A stretch of DNA of 6,803 bases from DATKYV01 sp035528275. GTDB lineage: Bacteria > Acidobacteriota > Terriglobia > UBA7540. Where the stretch lies: the NCBI GenBank assembly GCA_035528275.1, contig DATKYV010000020.1:1-6803 (forward strand). Reading direction: 5' to 3'. Both the position numbers and the translations under genes were made by a program. Of the stretch, positions 1-6,732 are shown in pieces (the stretch's first letter is position 1; every line of letters starts with the position of its first letter). Below the pieces are notes generated by a model that worked only from the letters and a program-made list of their open reading frames with translations, did not search any database and was not told the DNA's origin.

Positions 1-47
1 CGGAACGCCCTCCCAGCATCGCATCGCCCTGGGAGACTACAACCAGC

Positions 48-75
48 GGCGGGCTCCGGCTTCCGGAATACCGCC
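48..75 (+). repeat. Nested stem-loop upstream of the putative RNA promoter
   Basis: GGCGG (48-52) pairs with CCGCC (71-75), and inside it TCCGG (55-59) pairs with CCGGA (63-67) around a CTT loop. This gives ten base pairs with one small internal loop. A second hairpin lies just before it: CTCCCAG (10-16) with CTGGGAG (29-35). There is no T-tract after either, so an intrinsic terminator of an upstream gene is possible but not shown. Confidence 0.4.
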
Positions 76-77
76 CC

Positions 78-107
78 TTGACGGGAGGTCTGCGTCTGCG
101 CTAGACT
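78..107 (+). promoter_or_regulatory. Sigma70-like promoter in front of a structured RNA
   Basis: TTGACG (78-83, five of six matches to the -35 consensus) is followed by an 18-bp spacer and TAGACT (102-107, four of six matches to the -10 consensus). The predicted start is about 113-115. That coincides with the 5' end of a long-range stem closing at about 306, which makes the promoter more credible than the match alone. The -10 element lies inside a near-perfect palindrome (96-114). No experimental support is visible. Confidence 0.4.
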
Positions 108-114
108 AGCGTAG
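96..114. repeat. Palindrome covering the -10 element
   Basis: The arms CGCTAG (99-104) and CTAGCG (106-111) are perfect inverted repeats around a single A. They extend outward to CTG/TAG (96-98 and 112-114) with one G-T mismatch, giving nine-base arms. Because it spans the predicted -10 box and start point, it could be an operator. It could also be a chance palindrome in GC-rich DNA. Confidence 0.4.
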
Positions 115-308
115 TAGCCTCTGGCTGCCCCTGCTGGGACCGCCCCCGATGGGGCGCGACGCCATGACACGCGGCAGGCCGCTCGGAGCGTGGAGGTGGC
201 CCGCGCCGGGGAGAGCGCGTAACTGCTGGGGAGAATCCTCCTGCCTTACCCCTCAGCGTGCACCCCGCCGCTGACTTGGCTGCGGGGCGCCGCCATCCAG
301 GAGGTTTG
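113..308 (+). ncRNA. Candidate structured small RNA with 6S-like rod architecture
   Basis: This segment has no convincing reading frame but folds well on paper. The ends pair with each other: 116-124 with 297-306 with one bulged G, and 128-131 with 284-287. Inside, a long interrupted stem forms from CCCC (144-147) with GGGG (208-211), GGCGCG (153-158) with CGCGCC (202-207), GCCA (161-164) with TGGC (197-200), and CACGC (168-172) with GCGTG (188-192). A separate 3'-side hairpin pairs 225-231 with 250-257. A closing stem, an open central region with a 3'-side hairpin, and a long terminal stem in about 195 nt is the layout of 6S RNA, the RNA polymerase-binding regulator. I do not recognise conserved 6S sequence. 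Local hairpins (141-156, 263-287) compete with this fold. No tmRNA tag with T-arm and no RNase P or SRP core motif is present. The 3' end is only inferred from pairing, since no T-tract follows. Confidence 0.4.
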
Positions 309-543
309 CGCCGGTTGAACACGGATTGATGTCCGAAGCTCGTCAGGAGAAGCAGCAGTGAACTGCCTTAAGAGATGCTAAAATGCAAAAACAAAGCCAC
401 CAAGTCGTTGAAACTAAAGGACCGTCCCGGAAAAAACATGCAAACACGAACCCAATTCTGAGCCGAGCAAACCCATTGTTGTGGGCTGCCCGGGAGCGCC
501 TTCGCGCCCGCAAGGGGCTTCCGTGAGAAATCGCCCTGCCCGG
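309..543. other. Intergenic stretch without recognisable gene
   Basis: No reading frame with a credible start, ribosome-binding site and coding character was found here. Positions 371-470 are clearly richer in A than the surroundings, with several A-runs (for example 431-436), and then the sequence returns to GC-rich. A -35-like TTGAAA occurs at 408-413 but has no matching -10. A short ATG frame at 329-361 (ten residues) has no support. I see no tRNA, repeat array or insertion-sequence end. Confidence 0.5.
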
Positions 544-572
544 TTGACGGGATTCCCCGTCGGATGTATGGT
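544..572 (+). promoter_or_regulatory. Sigma70-like promoter for the 113-aa gene
   Basis: TTGACG (544-549), a 17-bp spacer and TATGGT (567-572, four of six) make a plausible promoter with a start near 579 and a leader of about 86 nt. An inverted repeat, GACGGG (546-551) and CCCGTC (556-561), overlaps the -35 and spacer and could bind a regulator. The match is moderate, so this is a candidate only. Confidence 0.35.
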
Positions 573-580
573 TTCTGTCT

Positions 581-613
581 CCCGGCCGGCTTTTCAGGAA
601 GCCTGCCGCCGGG
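581..613 (+). repeat. Leader stem-loop before the 113-aa gene
   Basis: CCCGGCCGGCTT (581-592) pairs imperfectly with 599-613: AAGCC and GCCGGG match, with a small bulge between them, around the six-base loop TTCAGG. It would sit at the very 5' end of the mRNA from the promoter at 544-572, where it could stabilise the transcript. No T-tract follows, so it is not a standard terminator. Confidence 0.35.
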
Positions 614-665
614 ACTCGCGATCTACCCGGACAGTTATCTGAATTCCATATCGAGGTGAACAGGG

Positions 666-1007
666 ATGGGAACGACTTCTCCGGTGCCGGCCGAGACTCC
701 TCCTGCCGTGCGCGGCAAGATCGTTGAGGCCGAGGTCAAGTCCGCGGTCGATCCAACGCGCCCCCTGCCGCTGGCGTGCGCGTTGTACGCCATCGAAAGC
801 GCGGAGGGCATCTGGCTCTGCGCCTATTATGGCGCCAACCGCAGCATCTTCGAATTCCTTCCGCAGAAGGACTCCCTGGTGGACGAGAAGACCCTCGGCA
901 TCGCGTTTCACGCGAAGGAGTTCGTTCCCAAGGAAAAGTACCAGCCCTCCCTTTGGGAAGAGTTCAAGAAGACGCGTCTGATGACCTACGGAGGCCATGG
1001 CGCGTAG
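666..1007 (+). CDS. Conserved-looking hypothetical protein, 113 aa
   Basis: I do not recognise the family. The start at 666 is supported by a strong ribosome-binding site, GAGGTGA (653-659), six bases upstream. The protein opens with a Pro/Thr-rich, probably disordered stretch (residues 2-15). A compact part follows with an alternating hydrophobic and charged pattern (RGKIVEAEVKSA at 16-27, then LACALYAIESAEGIWLCAYY at about 36-55) that looks like beta-strands. It ends in a charged, aromatic-rich tail (KEKYQPSLWEEFKKTR). Two cysteines lie in the strand region. There is no signal peptide or membrane segment, so a cytoplasmic location is likely. It stands alone: 173 bp separate it from the next gene, and a candidate promoter precedes it. 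Coding status is inferred from the ribosome-binding site, length and residue pattern. Confidence 0.72.
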   Translation: MGTTSPVPAETPPAVRGKIVEAEVKSAVDPTRPLPLACALYAIESAEGIWLCAYYGANRSIFEFLPQKDSLVDEKTLGIAFHAKEFVPKEKYQPSLWEEFKKTRLMTYGGHGA

Positions 1008-1166
1008 CTGGGACTTGCCTCCGGGTCGAGCCTGAGAGCGCCCGGCAGGAGTGAGTGGCTGAAGGGCAACGATTTTCTGACAGGGAGTTCGACAATTTCA
1101 CCTCCATACCGCCACACGGCCAGGAGAGCAGGGAGGAAATCCGGGCCTGCGGTCGGAATTCAATCG

Positions 1167-1172
1167 AAGGAG
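1167..1172 (+). promoter_or_regulatory. Ribosome-binding site fixing the start at 1181
   Basis: AAGGAG lies eight bases before ATG 1181. The same frame is open back to an ATG at 1055, but that codon has no comparable site, and the residues between do not resemble protein. The signal peptide begins exactly at 1181, so the shorter start is preferred. Confidence 0.85.
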
Positions 1173-1180
1173 CTCATCAC

Positions 1181-1837
1181 ATGAAGAACCTCAGACGGCT
1201 GGCCATTGTCCTGGGCGTTGGATTCGGCCTCACGTCTCCGGCTTGGGCACAGCGCATGATGCAGCCGCCCCGCATTACGGGTGAGTTCAAGCCCGTCGTC
1301 GGGGCCGGCGCCCAGTATGAAGTCACGGCGGAAGGCAAGAAGACCAATTGGGCGTACGCGGTGGTCGGCAAGGAAAGTGTCGAAGGCGCCGACGGCTACT
1401 GGACGGAAATGCGGTTGGAGGCGGATTCGAAAAATGGCAAGATGATCATGAAACATCTGATGGTGATGAGCGGGGGAGCGCCTGAGATCAAGCGCATGAT
1501 CATGCAAGCTCCCGGCCAGCCTCCCATGGAGATGCCCATGGGAATGATGGGCGGCATGATGAAGCGCGCCCGGGAGGCGTCGGGCGAGGAAACCGCGCTG
1601 GGCGAGAAGCTCGGCACGGAGAGCGTCACCGTGCCCGCCGGCACTTTTGTCTGCGACCACTACCGGGCCACCAAAGGGAAGTCCGCCACCGACGTCTGGA
1701 TTTCCGCCAAGGTCTCACCCTGGGGCATGGTGAAGATGACTTCCAAGGACATGACCATGGAGCTGACCAAGGTGCTGGAAAACCAGACCTCGGAGATCAA
1801 AGGCGAACCGCAGAAGATGGAAATGCCTCAGTTCTGA
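1181..1837 (+). CDS. Exported methionine-rich protein of unknown function, 218 aa
   Basis: The protein begins with a classical Sec signal peptide: basic MKNLRR, a hydrophobic core to residue 17, and an AWA cleavage site predicted between Ala23 and Gln24. It is therefore probably periplasmic or secreted. The mature part starts Met-Met and carries a Met-rich stretch at residues 88-127 with 13 methionines in 40 positions, including MEMPMGMMGGMM. In total about 23 of 218 residues are Met. A single Cys158 lies in the segment VPAGTFVCDHYR, followed by DVWISAKVSPWGMVKM (171-186). A 'VPAGTF.C.HYR ... WGLVKM'-type pattern recalls exported beta-rich proteins of the DUF4412/DUF3108 kind. That assignment is from memory and tentative. 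Clustered methionines can bind Cu(I) or act as an oxidant sink, but no His/Cys metal site supports this. It ends 197 bp before argR and is probably a separate transcript. Confidence 0.85.
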   Translation: MKNLRRLAIVLGVGFGLTSPAWAQRMMQPPRITGEFKPVVGAGAQYEVTAEGKKTNWAYAVVGKESVEGADGYWTEMRLEADSKNGKMIMKHLMVMSGGAPEIKRMIMQAPGQPPMEMPMGMMGGMMKRAREASGEETALGEKLGTESVTVPAGTFVCDHYRATKGKSATDVWISAKVSPWGMVKMTSKDMTMELTKVLENQTSEIKGEPQKMEMPQF

Positions 1838-1872
1838 TTGGGGCGGCGCGGGGAGTGGCGCTTCCTTGGTCG

Positions 1873-1903
1873 GCGGGGGGTCGACCATCTGGCCAAACCC
1901 CGC
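1873..1903 (+). terminator. Possible stem-loop after the Met-rich gene
   Basis: GCGGGG (1873-1878) can pair with CCCCGC (1898-1903), with a loop that contains the small palindrome GGTCGACC (1879-1886). It sits 36 bases after the stop codon. No run of T follows, so at best it is a weak or factor-assisted terminator. Confidence 0.25.
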
Positions 1904-1983
1904 GTCGTGACTTGGTTAGAGCCCGGCCAGGGCGCGAGCCGCATTTCCCTGATGCCTCCGTCCCAGGTGTTCCTCGCCGGCCC

Positions 1984-2012
1984 TTGCCAAACGCCTTCGA
2001 ATAGAGTATTTA
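1984..2012 (+). promoter_or_regulatory. Candidate promoter of the arg operon
   Basis: TTGCCA (1984-1989, five of six) is followed by a 17-bp spacer and TATTTA (2007-2012, three of six) in the only AT-rich patch of the neighbourhood. The predicted start near 2019 would leave a leader of about 15 nt. The -10 element lies within the first ARG-box-like sequence, so ArgR binding there would exclude RNA polymerase. The -10 match is poor. Confidence 0.35.
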
Positions 2013-2035
2013 TTCATTGTCTGCATAAATTTACA
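2003..2035 (+). promoter_or_regulatory. Tandem ARG-box-like operator before argR
   Basis: The ArgR consensus is roughly TGAAT-wwww-ATTCA. AGAGTATTTATTCA (2003-2016) has a perfect right half, an all-A/T centre and three of five left-half bases. TGCATAAATTTACA (2022-2035) has four of five left, an all-A/T centre and three of five right. The centres are 19 bp apart, close to the roughly two-turn spacing of paired ARG boxes in enterobacteria (20-21 bp). The second box runs into the first base of the argR start codon. The position implies arginine-dependent autoregulation of argR-argG-argH. The matches are by eye. Confidence 0.5.
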
Positions 2036-2481
2036 TGGAAAACCTTTACCGGCGCAATCAAATCCTGGAGCTCCTCAAGACGGAGCGCGTCGCCACCCAG
2101 GCGGAGCTTTGCCGGAAGCTGGCGCGGCGCGGCATCCGCGTCACCCAGGCCACCGTCTCGCGGGACATTGAAGAGCTGGGTTTGGTGAAGACCCGCGAGG
2201 GATACCGCCTCCCCGGCGCCCCGGAGCCGGGCGCGCCGCCGCAGCCCACGCTGCCCATCATCCTCAAGGAGTTTGTGCGCGAAGTCCTAACGGCATCGAA
2301 CGTGGTGGTAGTCAAGACGCATCCCGGCAACGCTCATACGGTCGGCGTGGCGCTCGATGCGGCCGAGTGGCCGGAAATCGTGGGGACCGTGGCCGGCGAC
2401 GACACGATTTTTGTGGCCACGCCCGGAAGGGCGCAGGCGGCGCGGGTCGGCAAGAAAATCACCGCCGTCCTTCGCAGCTGA
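2035..2481 (+). CDS. argR: Arginine repressor ArgR
   Basis: This is a hexameric, arginine-sensing transcription factor of the ArgR/AhrC family, 148 aa, a normal length. Residues 1-60 form the winged helix-turn-helix DNA-binding domain, with TQAELCRKL (21-29) and the recognition-helix signature TQATVSRDIEELG (37-49). A Pro-rich linker follows (about 60-73). The C-terminal oligomerisation and arginine-binding domain contains NVVVVKTHPGNAHTVGVALD (89-108) and GTVAGDDTIFVATP (117-130). Its Asp pair 122-123 corresponds to the arginine-contacting aspartates of the family. An in-frame stop (TAA, 2026-2028) leaves ATG 2035 as the only sensible start, but no Shine-Dalgarno sequence precedes it, so translation may be leaderless or SD-independent. 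It is followed after 33 bp by argG and is probably autoregulated through the ARG-box-like sites overlapping its start. Confidence 0.96.
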   Translation: MENLYRRNQILELLKTERVATQAELCRKLARRGIRVTQATVSRDIEELGLVKTREGYRLPGAPEPGAPPQPTLPIILKEFVREVLTASNVVVVKTHPGNAHTVGVALDAAEWPEIVGTVAGDDTIFVATPGRAQAARVGKKITAVLRS

Positions 2482-2514
2482 GGCGCCGCGAGAGGTAAAC
2501 CGAAAGGAAATTTC

Positions 2515-3770
2515 ATGGCATTCATTCGGAGAGCATCGTCGAAAGTCAAGCGAGCCGTCCTGGCCTACTCGGGGGGGCTCGACACCTCCATCATTATTCC
2601 CTGGCTGCGGGAGCACTACGGCTGCGAAGTCGTCGCCATGATCGGCGATGTAGGTCAGGGCGACGACTACAAAGCGCTGCGTCGCAAGGCCCTGGCCAGC
2701 GGTGCGTCCAAGGTCTACGTCGAAGATCTGTGCGAGGAATTCGTCACCGGATACCTCTGGAAGGCCCTCCAGGCCGGCGCGGTGTACGAAGGGAAGTACC
2801 TTCTGGGGACGTCGCTGGCGCGCCCGGTGCTCGCCAAGCGCCAGGCGGAACTTGCGCTGAGCTGCGGGGCGGACGCCCTGGCGCACGGCTGCACGGGGAA
2901 GGGCAACGACCAGGTGCGCTTCGAGATGGCTTACAAGGCGCTGGCTCCCGGCCTGCGGGTGATTGCCCCCTGGCGCGAATGGTCCATCAAGTCGCGCGAA
3001 GATGCCATCGACTATGCGCGCGAACACAATATCCCCGTCCCCGTCACCAAAAAAGAGCCCTACAGCCGCGACCAGAACATCTGGCACCTCAGCCACGAAG
3101 GCGGCCCGCTGGAGACGAAACTCGGCGAGCCTCCCGAGGACGCCTGGAAACTCACGTGCTCTCCGCGCCGCGCCCCCGACCGCGAGGCGGAAGTGAGCAT
3201 CGGGTTTGAGGCGGGAGTCCCTGTATCGGTCAACGGCAGGAAGCTCGATCCCGTTCGCCTGATCAGCACTCTAAACGTTTTGGCCGGAGCAAACGGCGTG
3301 GGCCGCACCGATTTGGTCGAAAACCGCTTCGTGGGGATCAAGTCTCACGGGGCCTACGAAACTCCCGCGGGCGAGCTGCTCCACAAGGCCCATCACGAGC
3401 TCGAAGCTTTGTGCCTGGACCGGGAGACTTTCCACTACAAGCAGCACGTGGCGCTGCGGTACGCGGAACTGGTTTACTACGGGCAGTGGTTCACACCCCT
3501 GCGCGAGGCCCTAGACGCTTTCGTCGGGGCCACGCAACGAAGTGTCACGGGCACCGTGACACTCGGGCTTTATAAAGGCAACGTGCGCGTGATCGACCGC
3601 CACTCTCCCTTCTCTCTCTACGATACCAGCATCGCGGGCTTCACCATGGGGTCGGACTACGACCAGCGTGATGCGGAAGGGTTCATCAACATCCTTGGCC
3701 TGCCGGTCAAGCTCGCGGCCGCCAAGAAGACGGGGGCGCGCCGCTCCCGGTTATCCCGGAGGAGAAAGGG

Positions 3771-3774
<4 letters not shown>
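2515..3774 (+). CDS. argG: Argininosuccinate synthase
   Basis: It condenses citrulline and aspartate with ATP to argininosuccinate, the penultimate step of arginine synthesis, in the cytoplasm. The 419 residues carry the full class I signature. The PP-loop ATP site is AYSGGLDTS (17-25). DVGQGDD follows (45-51). The aspartate/citrulline-binding segment is GCTGKGNDQVRFE (125-137), then come YSRDQNIWHLSHEGG (173-187) and GRTDLVENRFVGIKS (263-277). Near 276-282 the sequence reads KSHGAYE where KSRG.YE is usual. The last 15 or so residues are a strongly basic tail (KKTGARRSRLSRRRKG) beyond the conserved core, making the protein slightly longer than the common 400-residue form. AAGGA (2504-2508) lies six bases before ATG 2515. 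The stop overlaps the argH start by four bases (ATGA), implying translational coupling. Confidence 0.98.
3758..3762 (+). promoter_or_regulatory. Ribosome-binding site of argH inside the end of argG
   Basis: GGAGG lies eight bases before ATG 3771 and is read within the last codons of argG. With the ATGA stop/start overlap it allows ribosomes finishing argG to reinitiate on argH. Confidence 0.8.
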
Positions 3775-5180
<1,406 letters not shown>

Positions 5181-5195
5181 AATTTCCTGCCACCC

Positions 5196-6059
5196 TCAAG
5201 TCTCCCGCCGCCCGTAAACAGAGTGGTCGAGGACCGCGAGGTTCTCGAGGTCGATTTCGACTATGTGCGGCTCTCTTCCCGAAGCTCCGGGGTTGACGAT
5301 AAGGGTGCGATCGATGCGGTCGAAAAAGGCGCCCGACATTTTCGGGCTTTCGTGGATGTGCCCATGCAAGGTGAGCAGGGGCTGGTGGCGTTCGATCCAG
5401 CGCCGCACCGCCCGGCTGCCGATGGGTTGCCCGTTGAAGAGAACATCGCAGCGCGTCCGGAAGGGCGGGCAATGGATGACGGCGATGGTCCTCTCAGGGT
5501 CGTCGATTGAAAGCCGATCGAGCTCCTCTTCGATGGTCGGCAGGGCTTTGAGGTACCGTTCGAAATCCTCGACTTCTCTGAATCCTTCAGACGTGCCCAC
5601 GACGCTGCGGGCGATTTGCGGTTCGCGGGCTGAATCACCTTCCGAATCGCGCCGTTCAAAATCCTTGATGGAAAAAGGCGTGGGAGGAACGAAGGAAAGA
5701 CCAACCAGAGTGAAGGAATCCAACTTGAGCGCTCTCTGATGAAGATTTTCCACCAGGCCCCTCTCTTCCAGTTCGCCTAAGGCGGCGAGAATTGTCTGAC
5801 AGTCGTCGTTGCCGGGGATGGCGAAGACGCGCAGCGCAGGGTGAGCGCGCTTCCAGCCCTCAACCATCGGACCGACTTCGTTCAGAAGGAATTCCGGCTG
5901 AGACCGCGGTAAGTGGACCGAGGAAGCGCTGGGCGTTCCGGGGCAGAGATCCCCGCCGAACACCACGGCGCGGGCTGCGGTTCGCAACGCGGCTGCGCCT
6001 GCCGAGCGATAGAGTTCCGGATCGCCGTGCAGATCAGAGGTGTAGATTAAGCGGAGCAT
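5196..6059 (-). CDS. Calcineurin-like metallophosphoesterase
   Basis: This is a 287-aa soluble enzyme of the calcineurin-like phosphoesterase superfamily, which hydrolyses phosphomono- or diesters with two metal ions. The expected metal ligands appear in order: SDLHGD (8-13, D-x-H), GGDL (35-38), GNDD (83-86), His196 in AVIHCPPF, and LHGHIHESP (241-249, G-H-x-H), followed by NPGAS (266-270). GNDD stands where GNHD/GNHE is commonest. The bridging Asn is kept but the usual catalytic histidine is Asp, as in some small phosphoesterase subfamilies. A 45-residue charged insertion (about 130-180) separates the two halves. The substrate cannot be read from sequence. A weak GAGG lies seven bases before the start. 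The start overlaps the end of a small upstream frame by 13 bp, so it is probably the last gene of a leftward operon. There is no signal peptide. Confidence 0.93.
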   Translation of the reverse strand: MLRLIYTSDLHGDPELYRSAGAAALRTAARAVVFGGDLCPGTPSASSVHLPRSQPEFLLNEVGPMVEGWKRAHPALRVFAIPGNDDCQTILAALGELEERGLVENLHQRALKLDSFTLVGLSFVPPTPFSIKDFERRDSEGDSAREPQIARSVVGTSEGFREVEDFERYLKALPTIEEELDRLSIDDPERTIAVIHCPPFRTRCDVLFNGQPIGSRAVRRWIERHQPLLTLHGHIHESPKMSGAFFDRIDRTLIVNPGASGREPHIVEIDLENLAVLDHSVYGRRET

Positions 6060-6205
6060 TCGTCGGCCTCGAAGGCGATGATTCTAAACCAGCTCAGCTC
6101 GCGCAGGAATCCCGGAGAGATGATCGCCCGCGCAGGCACGCAGTAAGCAAGGAGCGAAAGCAGCGCGAAGACAGAAAGGAAGCGGGACAAGATGCGAGAC
6201 TTCAG
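6047..6205 (-). CDS. Possible 52-aa signal-peptide or membrane micro-protein
   Basis: Between the 176-aa gene and the phosphoesterase lies an open frame with a striking N-terminus. Read from CTG (6205-6203) it gives basic (M)KSRILSR, a hydrophobic stretch FLSVFALLSLLAY and a VPARA site that looks like a Sec signal-peptide end. About 25 further residues follow (IISPGFLRELSWFRI...). The CTG overlaps the preceding stop as CTGA, and the frame's stop (6047-6049) overlaps the phosphoesterase start, so it fits the gap precisely. CTG is a rare start. TTG at 6190-6188 is an alternative, and neither has a clear ribosome-binding site. The frame is also open upstream to an ATG at 6370, but that part is antisense-like Pro/Arg-rich shadow of the neighbour. 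I do not recognise the protein. Confidence 0.42.
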   Translation of the reverse strand: MKSRILSRFLSVFALLSLLAYCVPARAIISPGFLRELSWFRIIAFEADECSA

Positions 6206-6732
6206 TGGAGGTCGCTCAGGTCCGCCGTCCCATAACGATCTCGGTGCGAATACGGCTCGGAGGGTGTTCTCATGCCGCCGAGCGGTGGGATAAGGCGGTG
6301 GTAAGGGCCGAACCATCGCACCACCAGCGTGGCATAGGCAAGCAGCAGGTGGAACCGCAGCGTCGGCCACAACATCTCCCAGCTCCCGGGGCCATTGGGC
6401 GGCGCGGCCTGGTTCGGAGCGGCGGCAGGAGTCAAAACCACGTCCTCAAAAGACCTTCGCAGTGCCTTCAGCCATTTGAGCGCTATCTGTTGCCGGGACC
6501 GGGCGAGCGACCGGGCGAGCGAGGGAAATCCGACCTTGTCGCGCAGCCAGAGATAATCGGTGCGGTCGAAGATCTTCTCAGCGACGGACAATCCGCTCCC
6601 TTCCCACAATCCCCGGGCAATTTGGTGATCCGTTTCGGCGCGAAGAGATTTGTCCTCGGAAGCGGTGCGGTACAAAACGGCCACCACGAGGATGACCAGG
6701 ACGGCGATGGCGGCGTAGGCGATGACGTTCAT
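6202..6732 (-). CDS. Membrane-anchored hypothetical protein, 176 aa
   Basis: I do not recognise the family. Residues 2-21 (VIAYAAIAVLVILVVAVLY) form one clear N-terminal transmembrane helix with almost no preceding positive charge. A charged, helical region follows (residues 22-92), including DRTDYLWLRDKVGFPSLARS and the repeated SLAR. Then come a Pro/Ala-rich linker (about 99-115) and a second moderately hydrophobic segment (PTLRFHLLLAYATLVVRWFG, about 124-143) that may be membrane-associated. The tail is polar and Tyr/Asp-rich. ATG 6732 is chosen because the helix begins there. The frame stays open to the window edge, so a longer product cannot be excluded. The start overlaps an upstream stop as ATGA. 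It heads a tightly packed leftward cluster with the 52-aa frame and the phosphoesterase, which may hint at a shared envelope role. Confidence 0.75.
   Translation of the reverse strand: MNVIAYAAIAVLVILVVAVLYRTASEDKSLRAETDHQIARGLWEGSGLSVAEKIFDRTDYLWLRDKVGFPSLARSLARSRQQIALKWLKALRRSFEDVVLTPAAAPNQAAPPNGPGSWEMLWPTLRFHLLLAYATLVVRWFGPYHRLIPPLGGMRTPSEPYSHRDRYGTADLSDLH
6497..6520. repeat. 12-bp tandem repeat, two copies
   Basis: GACCGGGCGAGC occurs twice without a gap. It lies in frame within the 176-aa gene and produces the repeated residues SLARSLAR in a charged helix. It is length-neutral for the frame and probably a small slippage duplication. Confidence 0.8.

Noticed and set aside
2..109. C-terminal end of a protein running in from the left edge
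   Set aside because: All three plus frames stay open for 80 or more bases here and none shows recognisable protein character, so no frame can be preferred.
101..322. A 73-codon minus-strand frame at the left
   Set aside because: The product is low-complexity Arg/Pro/Ala/Gly, there is no ribosome-binding site, and the region is better explained as structured RNA.
1..330. tmRNA, RNase P RNA or SRP RNA
   Set aside because: I looked for an ALAA-type tag with a downstream T-arm, the GAGGAAAGTC and ACAGAA cores of RNase P, and the GGAAGGAAGCAGC core of SRP RNA. None is present. The TAGTAG at 112-117 is not preceded by a tag sequence.
594..998. A 134-codon minus-strand frame over the 113-aa gene
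   Set aside because: The plus-strand frame has GAGGTGA at the right distance and more protein-like composition. The antisense product is Arg/Gly/His-rich and lacks a start signal.
1055..1180. N-terminal extension of the Met-rich protein from ATG 1055
   Set aside because: The extension would bury the signal peptide behind 42 residues, and the proper ribosome-binding site is at 1167-1172.
2287..3096. A 269-codon open frame on the minus strand across argR and argG
   Set aside because: It is wholly antisense to two unmistakable genes, has no credible ribosome-binding site, and its composition is typical of a GC-rich shadow frame.
5196..5472. Minus-strand 201-codon frame (4867-5472) spanning the argH end
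   Set aside because: It overlaps the end of argH and the well-supported phosphoesterase in another frame. The product is Arg/Pro/Ala-rich shadow.
6206..6370. Upstream extension of the 52-aa frame to ATG 6370
   Set aside because: It lies entirely within the 176-aa gene in another frame and reads as Pro/Arg-rich shadow without a ribosome-binding site.
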